Below are positions 1-10,700 of a stretch of DNA of 31,963 nucleotides, piece after piece. This DNA comes from Perkinsus marinus ATCC 50983 (Eukaryota > Perkinsozoa > Perkinsida > Perkinsidae), in the NCBI RefSeq assembly GCF_000006405.1, contig NW_003214713.1, forward strand, positions 23,298 to 55,260, written 5' to 3'. The notes under the pieces were generated by a model. That model saw nothing but the letters and a program-made list of their open reading frames with translations, was not told where the DNA came from and did no database searches. Each line of letters opens with the position of its first letter. Position 1 is the first letter of the stretch. The translations under genes were made by a program, and so were the position numbers.

Positions 1-3
1 GGT

Positions 4-24
4 CGTCATAAGACTCTTATGACG
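4..24. repeat. Perfect hairpin, 10-bp arms
   Basis: The arms CGTCATAAGA and TCTTATGACG are separated by a single base. It sits 33 bases before a second, longer hairpin, so the left edge of the window is a small cluster of inverted repeats. Confidence 0.8.
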
Positions 25-57
25 TATTGGCAAGAAGAAGACCTATGAACCTATGAC

Positions 58-96
58 GGTTCATATAGGCTCGTATGATAAGAGCCTATATGAACC
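58..96. repeat. Perfect hairpin, 15-bp arms
   Basis: GGTTCATATAGGCTC at 58-72 is exactly complementary to GAGCCTATATGAACC at 82-96, with a 9-base loop. No ORF spans it. It could be the core of a foldback element or a structured transcript; nothing decides between these. Confidence 0.85.
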
Positions 97-1202
97 ACGT
101 ACGCAATACCTCCTTGCACCGTCTTATGTGAATGTTTCGTTAGAAAGCAAGTTCAAACAAGTGCACGAAATGAAAAATATGTTGATGTAATACACCAACT
201 CATTTCTTATAATACACCAGATATATTCTTATGTTATCGATCGAACCGTAGCCTACGGTCCGTAGGTCGTGCGACCGAGATGGTTTCTTCCATGAACCAG
301 AGTCGTTCCTTCCTTTTTTTGAGTCATTTCCCCAGTTGGTTGGGGGGCACAAAGATATGTCAGGAAACGGGCCATATTCTGCGACAATGTCGCGGCGACA
401 TAGCTAGTGACGCTAACTTAGTGTGATCAAACATTATCTGTGAACCTATGGCCCAAGGTAAGACCCAGAGAGAGTTCGGGCTTCCGGTTCACAGTGAAGA
501 TGATGGCACTCCCAACCAAGTGTCCGGCTGACGGACAGATGTCGCTCGAATTGAGAAAATGAGTCTTGAAAAGTATGAGCTCACACTTTAACTGGTTAGA
601 AATGCGCTTTCACTCTACCGAAGCCAAGGTCTATCCCCGGGGACGGTCATTCTGAAAGCTGGCTCGCAAGGAGCTGAGGAGGTCTACCGTGGCACGCGCT
701 GAAGTCGTGAATCAAGGTCGAGAATCAGAATCAGGGTTTAGTACCGGGGGTCTGGACCTCCGGTACGGAATCAAGAAAAATCCCCGTGTTGAAGTGTGAA
801 CTTGCGCATCATGAATATGATCCAGGATCATGCTCAAGGTGAGATGGCGATGTTGAATCTGAGCAGCTTTGAGGGTGAGTGAAATAATCTCGACTCCTGA
901 GAATTAGTCTCGAACCACGAGTGAAGATCCCAATTCTGAGTATTTAATCTCGAAATACTCTGACTCAGTGCCAAAAGCTCTGAATCTGCCATTGAGTATA
1001 GATTTGGATCTTGAATCGTGATTAGGGATCATGAACCGGATTCAGCGGCTGATTAAAATCAAGAATCAAGCATCTTGCTCATGCCTGCGTAATCTGACTC
1101 TGTCTCAAGTACTCATACTCAGAAATCTCGACTCTTTAGTTAGTTGAGGGCCTGGCAGCGCCAGCGCTTGACACGTTAAGATGCAGAGATTATCTATGCA
1201 GA

Positions 1203-1231
1203 GCTCATGTATCTCTGAGAGATACATGAGC
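1203..1231. repeat. Perfect palindrome, 14-bp arms
   Basis: GCTCATGTATCTCT is followed by one base and its exact reverse complement. It belongs to the same set of short-spacer perfect palindromes as 4-24 and 7355-7413. Confidence 0.85.
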
Positions 1232-1414
1232 GAGGATTCGAACCTGCGCACAGGATTTTGCGCAGATCGTCATTGATCCTGTGAACGATTCAGAATCAGC
1301 AATTCTCGAGCATCGGCAAGGTGAGTTGCCAGAGCTCAATTCAGCTTTTTGCCTTCCAACGTATACCCCTCCTCTTGCAAGTCTTCTGGGTGTACTGGCC
1401 TTAGTGCCCGCTGT

Positions 1415-1589
1415 TGCCTTCGCGAATTAAACGAGGCTTGTCGCTTTCGAGTGCATTCGCGACAAATAGGGGACTTAGTGCCTCCTTGAATAATAAGAGA
1501 CCTAGCGTCCTTAAGTGCCTTCTCCAGCAATAAGAGGCTTCGCGCCCTCAAATGCCTTAGCGGCTAGCAAGGGGCTCCGTGCCTCATAA
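1415..1589. repeat. Degenerate 37-bp minisatellite, about five units
   Basis: Units start with TGCCTT or a close variant at 1415, 1452 (shortened), 1479, 1516 and 1553. Four of the spacings fit a 37-bp period. Each unit carries a purine-rich AATAAGAGGCTT-like centre and a GCGCCCTCAA-like tail. The 71-aa minus-strand frame here (1336-1551) is explained by the repeat and is not called as a gene. Confidence 0.65.
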
Positions 1590-3337
1590 TGACTCTGAAG
1601 CTCATGGCGAGCTTGGTGACTAGTTGATATTTTATTTGGCAACTCACAATGGGCTTATTGCTTTCATTGCCTTCCCGGCTTACCAGGGGCTAAGGAATGG
1701 GTTCTATTCTCCGGGAGGATTCCTCCCGATGATCCCACTGCCTCATGTGTAGTGTATATTCCTAAGGGGTCGAATGCCTCTGCGAGGCATCATATTTTTC
1801 TGACAGTTGTCACTTTACAGCTTTATCTCTCAGTGAACTAAGCCCTCCACCGGGAAGTCAGCTAGTGGTAAATCTCCCCTGGAAGTATCCAGCCTCCACA
1901 AACCGGGCGAATACAAACAGTTACTCGAGGTGCTTCCTTAGAAATCTTCTGCTCAGGCGAATGTGGAGGAAACGAGGATTTACTCGCATGAAGGGTGTAT
2001 TGCATGTGACAGCTTTGATCCATATTTGGTGTGTGAATGAGGATATGTTGTTATACATTTTCCTTGCTACTTTATTACAGCAATTCAACAGAGAGAGACA
2101 ACATTGGGTCACAACTGATGTTCAAAGTCTGACCGCAGTCGAAATCGGCAACGACTTGGAGTTCATTCGTTGAGGCCATTTAGATCGGCGAAGCAAGCAT
2201 AACATCGATAGCATTTGAGACGGTGGGACACGATAAAACAGAAAATCACAACACGACAAGGCTTGTGGTGAAGATAATCTTCATCGTTTGCTTGACGATC
2301 AGCCTGTGACCGCTTCAGCCGTTTCGTCTAACGCGACCTCATCAACGGCATTGAAATCGCACAGCACCGAAGCTAATGAGACGGTCTCATTGAGACCTTA
2401 CCTCCTGGATGACAGATACGCTCAGACTATCAGCCACGGGGTTGCCTTGGCCGACAGAGTGTAGCATTAGTCACCGCGGTGAGTTTGTCGGACGAACCCA
2501 TCCCCTGTAGGAGTCGTCACTAGGCGACAATGCGCTGACCCACCGCCGCTGAGACTTTGTCTCGGGATGTGCTCGTTCAGCCATACATGTTGTATTAGTC
2601 CTATTTTTCAAGTACAAACCCTCGAAGCTCAATTATTATTTTCGTTTGCTAATTACTCTGTCTTGTGTGATTCACAGTGTGAACTCGTTGAAGAAAATAA
2701 TCAATCTCAATCTGGTTCTGCCCGACTGGTTGAATTTCTTCCTCGCGGTTGACATATTGTCCTTTCCCAACAATTCCGGATGGTTATGCCAACTTCACTT
2801 TGCCAACCGCTTGTTGGTTTCAGACTGTAGCTGGCGTGCAAGCCTTGGAGCTCGCGTACGTGGGCGTGCGCTGGTGGCGCTAGTAACGCGGCGCTACGCC
2901 AGCTAAGGCGTGCGACACGTGCTGGGTGACGTGACGCAACTGGTCAGCACGTCACCGTCCCAGGCGTCTCGTTCCTTTCCGTTGAGGTTTTGGTTACCTT
3001 TGAGTTCACTTTCATGTCACTGTCTATCTCGTCATTTACGGGGGATAGTTCAGATGAGGGTGCTGCCAACAGAGGCCGATAGATTTTGTGTCCAAAATGT
3101 TATCTACTTCCAGCCGGGACTTCGTCAACCGATTGAGTCTTTGTCGTGCAGTTCGTTTTTGGATGTTGCTTTTTACCCATTGAAATTTGATGTGTCTTCC
3201 CTGATGATGGTTGATTTCAGTGCTTCATTGTCGTTGCCATTTTCGCTACTTCAGTAATTTCGAGTTTACAAGATTTCAATAATTGTGTGTTTCCTGACAA
3301 ATTCATCACCCCTAACCAGGAGCCCGTTCAAGTGCTC

Positions 3338-3445
3338 AACCTTTCCGAGTTCCGACTCTTATTAACTAGCTCCGAGTTCCGAGTCCCCCGAATCCGAGTG
3401 CATCTCTGTTCGAGTGCAACAGCTCGGGATTTCCGAGTCGGAAAG
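3338..3445. repeat. CCGAGT-rich inverted repeat, copy 1
   Basis: CCTTTCCGA near the left edge pairs with TCGGAAAGG near the right edge. The interior repeats TCCGAGT or a close variant several times. A second CCGAGT-rich block with a similar make-up lies at about 5083-5190, so the two are probably copies of one structured element. Confidence 0.5.
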
Positions 3446-3647
3446 GAGAGTATTCCAAGATGACTGGCCAGGCAACGAATACTACGACCCTAGGACAATA
3501 ACAGTAAGCGCACTACCTGCACTTAAATTCTGCACGAATACCACACTATGCTCAGCACAGTAATCGATATAGCTCATTCGCTATAAAGAGGAAGGCGAAT
3601 GAGATAACAAGGGTGCAGGCAAACTGGACCCACAACACGCGTCGCGA

Positions 3648-3682
3648 CACCAAATCACGTGTGCATTACACGTGACTTGGTG
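3648..3682. repeat. Hairpin, 15-bp arms with one G-T pair
   Basis: The arm CACCAAATCACGTGT (3648-3662) pairs with ACACGTGACTTGGTG (3668-3682) over a 5-base loop. A second hairpin begins 17 bases downstream. Confidence 0.75.
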
Positions 3683-3699
3683 ACGCAGCGTCACCACCG

Positions 3700-3730
3700 C
3701 TTAATTGAGCGTCAGTGACGCCCAATCAAG
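3700..3730. repeat. Hairpin, 15-bp arms with two wobble pairs
   Basis: CTTAATTGAGCGTCA (3700-3714) pairs with TGACGCCCAATCAAG (3716-3730) around one base. The two mismatches are both compatible with G-T pairing in RNA, as in the neighbouring hairpin. Both may therefore fold as transcript, though this is only suggestive. Confidence 0.65.
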
Positions 3731-4015
3731 TCGCCGGGTAATTGACGGACATCGTCAAATGATGTTGAAAGTAGCTCCGTCGAATCGACAGTGCCGATAG
3801 TTAGTACCACTAGGCTTTCTCGACGGAGTGGCAGGACTCGCTAGATGCCGCGTGTTCAGCGTCGCTATGGTCCCGCTCACTCCATAACTATCATCCCTTG
3901 ATGTTTAACTTCACAGATAACGTCGTTTTCAACAACCATTCGGGAGGCTCGACCTTGAGCCATTCGGTGTTGGATCGGGCTTCTCACCACGATATCAGTT
4001 ATTTTACCATCCTAG

Positions 4016-4198
4016 ATGTTCTCCCGTGCCGCCGTAGTAACTCTTCTATCTCTAGCCTACGCGGGTCGGCCATCTTGTGGACCCGATGCCTGCGTGGGCT
4101 TCATATTCACTGGTGGATTCCGCTGTGACTGGGAGACTGGGAAGTGTGCATGCGGTCCAGGGGGTCTAGCTCCGACCGACGTGAATTGCGCTTGTTGA
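4016..4198 (+). CDS. Small secreted cysteine-rich peptide (60 aa)
   Basis: The frame codes for a 60-residue protein. Its N-terminus (MFSRAAVVTLLSLAYA) is a textbook signal peptide with a short basic n-region, a hydrophobic core and an A-x-A-like cleavage site near residue 16. The predicted mature peptide of about 44 residues contains seven cysteines in the pattern SC-x4-C, then RC, KCAC and NCAC, with a glycine-rich middle. Small size, a signal peptide and dense cysteines fit secreted toxins, protease inhibitors or host-directed effectors, but no family is recognised. The stop codon lies inside a 9-bp perfect hairpin (4190-4208). The gene stands alone in repeat-rich DNA. The odd cysteine count suggests a dimer, a free thiol or an unseen extra exon. 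Confidence 0.55.
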   Translation: MFSRAAVVTLLSLAYAGRPSCGPDACVGFIFTGGFRCDWETGKCACGPGGLAPTDVNCAC

Positions 4199-4208
4199 AT
4201 CAACAAGC
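4190..4208. repeat. 9-bp hairpin over the stop codon of the cysteine-rich peptide gene
   Basis: GCTTGTTGA, one base, then TCAACAAGC. The TGA stop is the end of the first arm. It may help form the mRNA 3' end, but no independent evidence is available. Confidence 0.5.
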
Positions 4209-5308
4209 AACAATGTTGATAAGACATCGAGTTGAGTGAGATATGATGTAACCTATCATTACAACTTTCTCGATGAGTGCTTCATTTCTGCTGTCTTGAC
4301 CCTGTTCGTTCGAGAGCCACCACCTCACCGTTCTCCCCTGGCAGGGGACCCCTGCGGGTGTGGTAGCTCTTTTATTCTTGATCCAGTATCTGATGTTTCC
4401 GCATCAGATTGGTTGATACCGACTGCGCCTCACAGAACATGATCTCAGCACCTCACAGAGCTGGATGGAAACCATTTTTCTTGGTAGTGCTCTTACGAGG
4501 ACGTTAACTTCACGCATGAGCACTGCACCTGGTGGTGAGCTTATTTAGTCAAGTAGTATAGTAGTCAAGTAGTATATCCAACAAAATGATTCAGAGGTCG
4601 GTTCGAAGTCAAATATGCTGCCTATTATACACATAGAACAATGATTTTACCAAAATGTGATTACGCTGTTGTGTTCACCTAATTTGTAGCAAATCTACAA
4701 ATAGAGGAGTGCTATTGAACACCAATGGGAGTCGATATGCGATTGTAAGCGCCGCGTGCAGACATGTGAGCGTATTATGTCTGTCGATGACAATTCATCA
4801 TATCATAACGCCCGCGTATTATCCTGCAGACCAAATTGGGGCTGTATGACGGTCATACTATGACGATGTCTGAGATACTGTCTCAGACTCAAACACGCGC
4901 GAACATTTGCGTTGAGTGTTGGGCAACCATATGGCTGAACCGTTCCCCTGCATGATGAGAGTAGCGGGGAGCACAAGGCGAGCCGCGGTGATATTAACGC
5001 GAGCAGTGTCTCAATCGCTGAGTCGGTTTGATTTGATTCGATTTGATCCTCACGTATGTCTTCCAAAACCAATTAAAATGCTCACCTCTCCGAGTCCGAG
5101 AAGTCGGAAGAGCAGACTTCCCAGGCTCGAAAAATTTTAGTGCATTAAAGTGCTCCTACTCTCCGAGGGCCGAGTCCGAGTACTCGGAGCGACACCCGGA
5201 CTTTCAAGTTCCGTCTTGGGATACCTCTACTCGAAGATTCCCATTAAAGTGTGAATAATTCGAGCTCCTAGTAGCACATTTTTCTGAAGCCCTCAAGTTC
5301 TTTGCGCG
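4209..5308. other. Region without a supportable gene
   Basis: Frames of 60-90 codons on both strands overlap one another and show no domain. The interval contains a duplicated AAGTAGTATA word (about 4549-4576) and the second CCGAGT-rich inverted repeat (about 5083-5190). Confidence 0.4.
5083..5190. repeat. CCGAGT-rich inverted repeat, copy 2
   Basis: The block contains repeated TCCGAG words, complementary CTCGGAG and the perfect 14-bp palindrome TCCGAGTACTCGGA near its right end. It resembles the block at 3338-3445 in composition and word order. Confidence 0.5.
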
Positions 5309-5548
5309 ATGTGGCGGCCCATTCGCTGGCATAGACAAGAATCCACTAAGCGAGCTAAGTTGTTGCCTGAAGATCAGCCTCTGGTTCAGCAAATCACCAA
5401 AGATCTCAAGGCCTGCCCATCGAGAGAGGTCCATGACTGTCTCCTTCAGTGCGTTGTGGACGACGAGAAGTACTCCGCAAAGTTGAAGGCGGTCATCATG
5501 CAACATCGATGCACCGGAATCACCTTTCGTCTCACCTATGAACCATAA
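5309..5548 (+). CDS. Unrecognised 79-aa open frame
   Basis: This is an ATG-initiated frame of 79 residues with a mixed charged composition and three cysteines. A longer 117-codon frame runs antisense (5204-5557), so chance overlap is possible. It lies just upstream of a degraded retroelement and could be part of older repeat DNA. No domain is recognised and no splice partners were found. Confidence 0.25.
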   Translation: MWRPIRWHRQESTKRAKLLPEDQPLVQQITKDLKACPSREVHDCLLQCVVDDEKYSAKLKAVIMQHRCTGITFRLTYEP

Positions 5549-5799
5549 CTTCTTCATAACTTCACAAGATTAGATGATAATCTGAGTGAGTCTATCCACT
5601 CAAGTTTTACACGTGCCGGTATAAATAGGGCTAGACTCAATTCAAGCGAGACTTCCTGCTCAAGCAGTCACTGCTTGAGTTTGCAATGTTTACATTATGC
5701 AAACACTGTTACAGATGTAAACATTGACTAGTAGTAGTGGACCTAGTAGTAGTGGCACTAGTAGTTGTAGTTTCAGTATCTGCAAGGGAGAAATATTGC

Positions 5800-7010
5800 G
5801 ACAATGCGAGGAAGAATTAAGGCCTGACTTAGCATCTAGTTGTCTTCACTTAGCAGAGTACGATTGTACCCTGCCAATGCCATCAACATCGATTCATTCA
5901 GTCCCTCTTGAACTCCATCTTCTCTTCCATATCGGTGTCTCTACGACATCCTCGTCAGCATGGATGTATTGCATCGTGCCGAGGATGACAACGAGGATTC
6001 AAAAGCAGCAGAGATGATAGCCTCAGGGGGGGCTCACGGGGAATACCTGAAGCGGGACAACGATAGTTAACTGCTTCTAATAATTAGAAAATTAGAATCT
6101 AACTTGCGACCCACGTATGTGGAGAGTATATCTCCCTTCAGAGCGCACCAGGCAATGGATAGTCTCCAGATATCATGATCATACTCTTCTCTCCTTCCAC
6201 CCTAGTCTAGAAAAAGTTCTCCACGCTGTTCGGAAACCCTCGAGAGGACTTGCTTTCTGGTCGGATGGTATGACAAAGGACATTGCCCGAATGATTCGCG
6301 CCTGCGGAATCAGCCAGGTGAATAAACATCATGATATTACGAACCAGGCTTCTCTCGGTTTTCGACGACGGCAAAAAAAATTCACAAGGACAGCTAGATC
6401 TTGCCGGACACTTCAGCCTCTCGAGCCAGATTGATGTGATTCCTTGGGAAACAGAATATCTGTGCCTGATGATATGCGAAGTTCGCATTGCGAATGCACC
6501 CATGTGTGCTTGGCTGTTCCTATGTGATGTGCCACTCTTATAACACAAGTATTATCCCTTATCTACTTGTCCCCATTATTGCTTAGCTCACACGAATAGC
6601 TGTAGTCTCGTCGATAATAACAGTTTCTCTTACATACCCCCTGATATTATTCCTGATGGGTTCTGAAGTATCACATCCTACCAAATGGACATCAGTGCGT
6701 GATTATATTGGATGCTTGCTCATATGGTTTGGGACATATGGTGTCCCCGAGAGCTGCTCTCGGATGTTGCATCCAACTAGATGCATGCCCAGCTCGTGAT
6801 AATGCGACACTTCGTCAGTTCACCTCGTCCTGGGGGGCGAAGATAAATCTGGGTATTCCGAGGAGACCTGAATCGCAAGGCTTGATTGAACGCTTGATAA
6901 GAGATGTTAAAACTGCGATAAGGATTGGGACCAATTGTGGCGAAGTAACACTGCCCTAGTGGATCTGTGCACTCAACGCACTCACTGTTCACAACTTTTA
7001 ACCTATACAA
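5800..7010 (+). mobile_element. Ty3/gypsy-like LTR retrotransposon fossil (pol fragment)
   Basis: Translated fragments on the plus strand resemble, in order, the end of an RNase H region, the zinc-binding N-terminus of an integrase (about 6150-6340) and part of the integrase catalytic core (about 6640-6960, including IPRRPESQGLIER). Order and motifs fit the pol gene of a Ty3/gypsy-type element. It is clearly broken, with at least three interruptions. No LTRs, gag or reverse transcriptase were found in the window, so it is a partial and probably old copy. The boundaries are approximate. Confidence 0.6.
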
Positions 7011-7354
7011 GATGGTTTGGGTTTTTCGAGATGGTTAATTGATGTCTGTACATTTTGTGAGGACAGTCTATTCCACTGAAATTCTGTAACGAGTTAAAAG
7101 GCATTTTTTTGGAAGAAATGGGAATTAAATTAAAAATTCGGGCAATATGTTAAATTGGCTAGAAGTATGGTAGTTTCCCGAAAGCTACTGAGGCCCAATT
7201 ATAATACGGCGCCATTAGGTCCCTTCAAGAGTTTCCCCAAGTTGATAACAGAGTCTTCCATCTTCATACGCATATAAAATCATTTCGTCTCAGGTAAGGA
7301 TACTTCCATACTAAACCTAGCCAGACTTGTCGAGATCACTTTCGCGAATGATAT
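7011..7354. other. Intergenic stretch, nothing coding seen
   Basis: This is AT-rich sequence between the retroelement fossil and the large palindrome. No frame with codon-like structure was found. Confidence 0.4.
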
Positions 7355-7413
7355 GAAAATACTCTGTACTTTATCGTGCATTACTAATGCACGATAAAGT
7401 ACAGAGTATTTTC
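7355..7413. repeat. Perfect 59-bp palindrome (29-bp arms, 1-base centre)
   Basis: The left arm starts GAAAATACTCTGTACTTTAT and ends GTGCATTA. After a single C the exact reverse complement follows to 7413. It lies about 300 bp beyond the stop codon of the mitochondrial carrier gene. A perfect 29-bp stem with almost no loop is unlikely by chance and suggests a recent foldback/MITE core or an inverted duplication. Confidence 0.9.
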
Positions 7414-7719
7414 AATGCAGCATTAGTATGGTTATCAGCAATCGTTGAATATCCTCATAAAAAGCCCATACCATAAATCAAACAATTCGAGATCAGTTCC
7501 TTCCCGTCGAAGGTCTAGTTGCCATTCCGATAACTGTAAACACAAGACGCCGGGAAAATGCAGAAACGACGCGCAAGAGGTAGCAGGAATAAAACAGGGA
7601 GTCAATTTAACAGATACGAGGCTAAAGTAACAACGAACTCATGAGAGTGAATACTGTCTATTCGCTGATAATAACGACGATTCCGATTGCTGATCCTAAA
7701 TAGGAAAATAAACATTTAT
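7414..7719. other. 3' flank of the carrier gene
   Basis: The sequence lies between the palindrome and the carrier stop codon. A 61-codon plus-strand frame (7445-7630) is Ser/Arg/Lys-rich and has no other support. The 3' UTR of the carrier is probably here. Confidence 0.4.
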
Positions 7720-10700
7720 TCACATCAGATTGCTGACCTTCAAAACCTTGTCAAGCTCGAGGCTATCAGCTACTGCATGACAAAACTCATATGTTCCCAA
7801 CATGATAGCGCAGCCAGGGATAACCTACCCAACCTAATTTGTATCTTACGTAGAGTGACCTAAGATACCTTCAAGAGTCGAGGTCCAAGACCAACAGTGA
7901 ATCCTCGAAGACGATACTCTTCGAAAATCGCCATCATCGCTGATCCAGTAGTGTGAATTCTAATGGGAAACATCAATAACCCTCCTACCGTTAAAAGCGC
8001 GCGCCCAGACGATCGATTACAAAGATACCCTCCTCTCCCTACGGCGAGCTTCTCATAAAATTGGCGATCGTCGTATAAAAAGATGCCGATTGACAACACG
8101 TCCATGAGGATCGAGTCACCGACCAGCTCGTTCCCACGCTACACAGAGCGACTCTTTCAATTCGAATAATCGATCATCTGGGCGCGCGCTAAATGTGTAC
8201 TCACCGCTTAGCCACGTTAGTGTGGTGTCCACTACTACTACTAGTAGGACGAGTCGCTGTTTGTAATTGAGTTTTGACCATATCAAAGGGGTGCGTCGCA
8301 GCAGCCGCGATAGTTCCGCAGACCGCACCATTTAGGAAGGAGAATCCGAAGGTTTCCATCCAAGTTACGGGAACGTTAGTCTGAGGAGAGAAAAAACACT
8401 TCTCGTAACGCGTAAGAATATCAAGTTCATTATTATCATGGAGTTTTACGTCAAGTGGCGTAATACTATATATAAAAACCCCGATATTCAGCAGTAGTCG
8501 TGAAATATATTTTTCACTAGTGTTTTTTATATCACTAGGGTGGTGAAATTCCAACATATATAGCATTATGACAATGATTATATATAATACAACCACTCAA
8601 AGCCATTATGCAGTAGAGTATGATATGGAAGCTTGAACTCATTCGAGATGATTGAGCGCATGAAAGTGGCCATTTATTAATATCAATGCGAGCGTGTGTG
8701 ATAAGCGATTTTCCAACAACTAATGCGATTCAGCAGATGACCGAACTATCATCAAATTCTTCCTCGGAAATATGAAAAATACAAAAGCTATATTGGAGTT
8801 TCACAACCCGTTTTACGTAAAGTGGCGTAAAACTCGGTGAAAAACGCGATATTTGCGGTGATATGCAGTAGTCGTGAAATATATTGTTTTTCACTAGTGT
8901 TTTTCATATCACTAGAGTGGTGAAACTCCGATAAATAGCAACAATAATATATCGTATGCGGTTCGAGAAGAAATACGTAATTATCATACGTATAAGAGCA
9001 CTCGAGGCCTAATATAGTATTATATTAAAAATGAGCAAACTCACGATGAATCACCAGGCTGTGATTCTTATATTATTGGAGTTTCACCACCCTAGTGATA
9101 TGAAAAACACTAGTGAAAAAAACATATTTTACATGCAAACCCGTGATGAAAAAGATCATGTGTTATATATGAACTTAGGCGTAATTCAATAGTATTTCCA
9201 GTCCACCTATTCACATTGAATATTACATCACTTCGCGAAAACATGCGAGACTTCAATATTTTCGCAGTTATCGTTATATATTTATAACGTAATAATATCA
9301 CCTGTAATATAATTATAAATATACACTATATGATAAAAATAATATAACCATATTTTTCCTATAATTTAACATAAATCCAACCATAACGATTCATCCTCCC
9401 CAAAAACGATCGTCTACTATTTCTTATATACCATGACAATACCTCAGCTTGTTTTTCAGCTAATTCCAGTAGTTCCTCATCATTAGCACTGCGCGCTGCG
9501 CCTCGTCGTTCCACGTGGTCCGGCAAGAATATTTTTTTATTGTACTCGTATAGCGACCAGTAGATTGCGGAAAATGGTAAATCACTGACACGGAAAAATA
9601 TACAAGGATTTTTCCAACAATTTTTTCGGCGTTTTTTCGGATTATAATCAAAAATATTCACATATTTTTACGAAATGTTATAACCGCACGTTTGTACGCT
9701 CATTTTGAATTCATCATTTGAGGAAAATCGCTCAGATTTTTACAGTAAAAATTACAATTAGGAAGTGAGTAGTTACATTATGGCGCAAAATATTCTTAAT
9801 ACTGGTCAACTTCAAGTGGTCAATATTAATAATGACAGTATACAGTAACAGTATAATGTAAATATTAATAGTGATCAACGTGATAATGACAATCACTCGT
9901 TATACTCCATATCGCATATGAAGTTTGAGCAAACGTCACTAATATTAATAAATTATTCTTACGAAAACACATATTTTTTCGACCATGAAATTACTCAAAA
10001 AACAGCAAATATGATGAAGACTGTCATCATCGTAGGCGTTGAGTTTACATATTTCTATTCTGGCAAAAGCTGGCTCAATTCCTGCAGTATTACGGTGAAA
10101 ATCGGTGAAAACTCAGAGTATTGTGCGCCAACCCAACCACAGAAAGCGATCACACTGAATGGAGTTTCGCCCGTTTTGTGTAAAGTTACGTAAACCCGAT
10201 GTTCGCGGTGATATGCAGTAGTCGCAAAATTTTACTAGTGTTTTTCATATCGCAGGTGAAACTCCAATAGAAGAGTCGTGCGGCAGTCCAAAGACCTTTT
10301 AGTCTGAATATTACAACTACGTCTGTCCAGACTGAAGATTTTTGCGGGACAGAATGATTAGTAATAGTGAAATAGCCGGGATGGAACCCGAGACCTCCGG
10401 GTTGCCAACAACGCGCATTACGGGTATACCAAATATACATGATATAACTTCGTGTTCTGTACGAATAGACAAACTAACTAACGTATCACATGGTATGATT
10501 AACATCCCGGGTGGAGCCGAATCCATTGAAAAGTTTAAAATATTTTTTATATTATCCACCGTGAAAATTGGCAGAATATTACCGAACCAATGTGGGTAGC
10601 AAACCTCGCCAAAAACTAGAAAAAGAATCTTCGCGTAAAACTCGCTTCACAGTGGCCATTGCTCCCTCCCCCATACCGGTGGTGGCTTGTACACGCGTAC

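Larger units (their letters stand above)
1..1414. other. Gene-poor region with hairpins and GAATC/GATTC-rich sequence
   Basis: No convincing coding region is seen on either strand. The stretch from about 680 to 1140 is enriched in short GAATC, GATTC and TCTCGA words in irregular order, which looks like decayed simple repeat. Three strong hairpins are listed separately. A T-arm-like word (GGTTCGAATCC on the minus strand, about 1233-1245) lies beside one of them, but no complete tRNA fold was found. Confidence 0.5.
1590..4015. other. Region without a supportable gene
   Basis: Several frames of 60-115 codons occur on the plus strand (for example 1865-2173 and 2910-3257). None shows a domain, a signal peptide or good splice context. 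The interval holds CCGAGT-rich inverted repeats (about 3338-3445) and two long imperfect hairpins (3648-3730). No coding function is proposed. Confidence 0.4.

Noticed and set aside
1865-3257. Plus-strand frames at 1865-2173, 2646-2906 and 2910-3257 as genes
   Set aside because: No start context, domain, signal peptide or neighbouring exons; composition resembles translated non-coding sequence.
8201-8596. A single-exon 131-aa minus-strand protein covering carrier exon 6
   Set aside because: Only 8205-8380 is carrier sequence; the upstream part translates MITE copy 1 inside intron 5.
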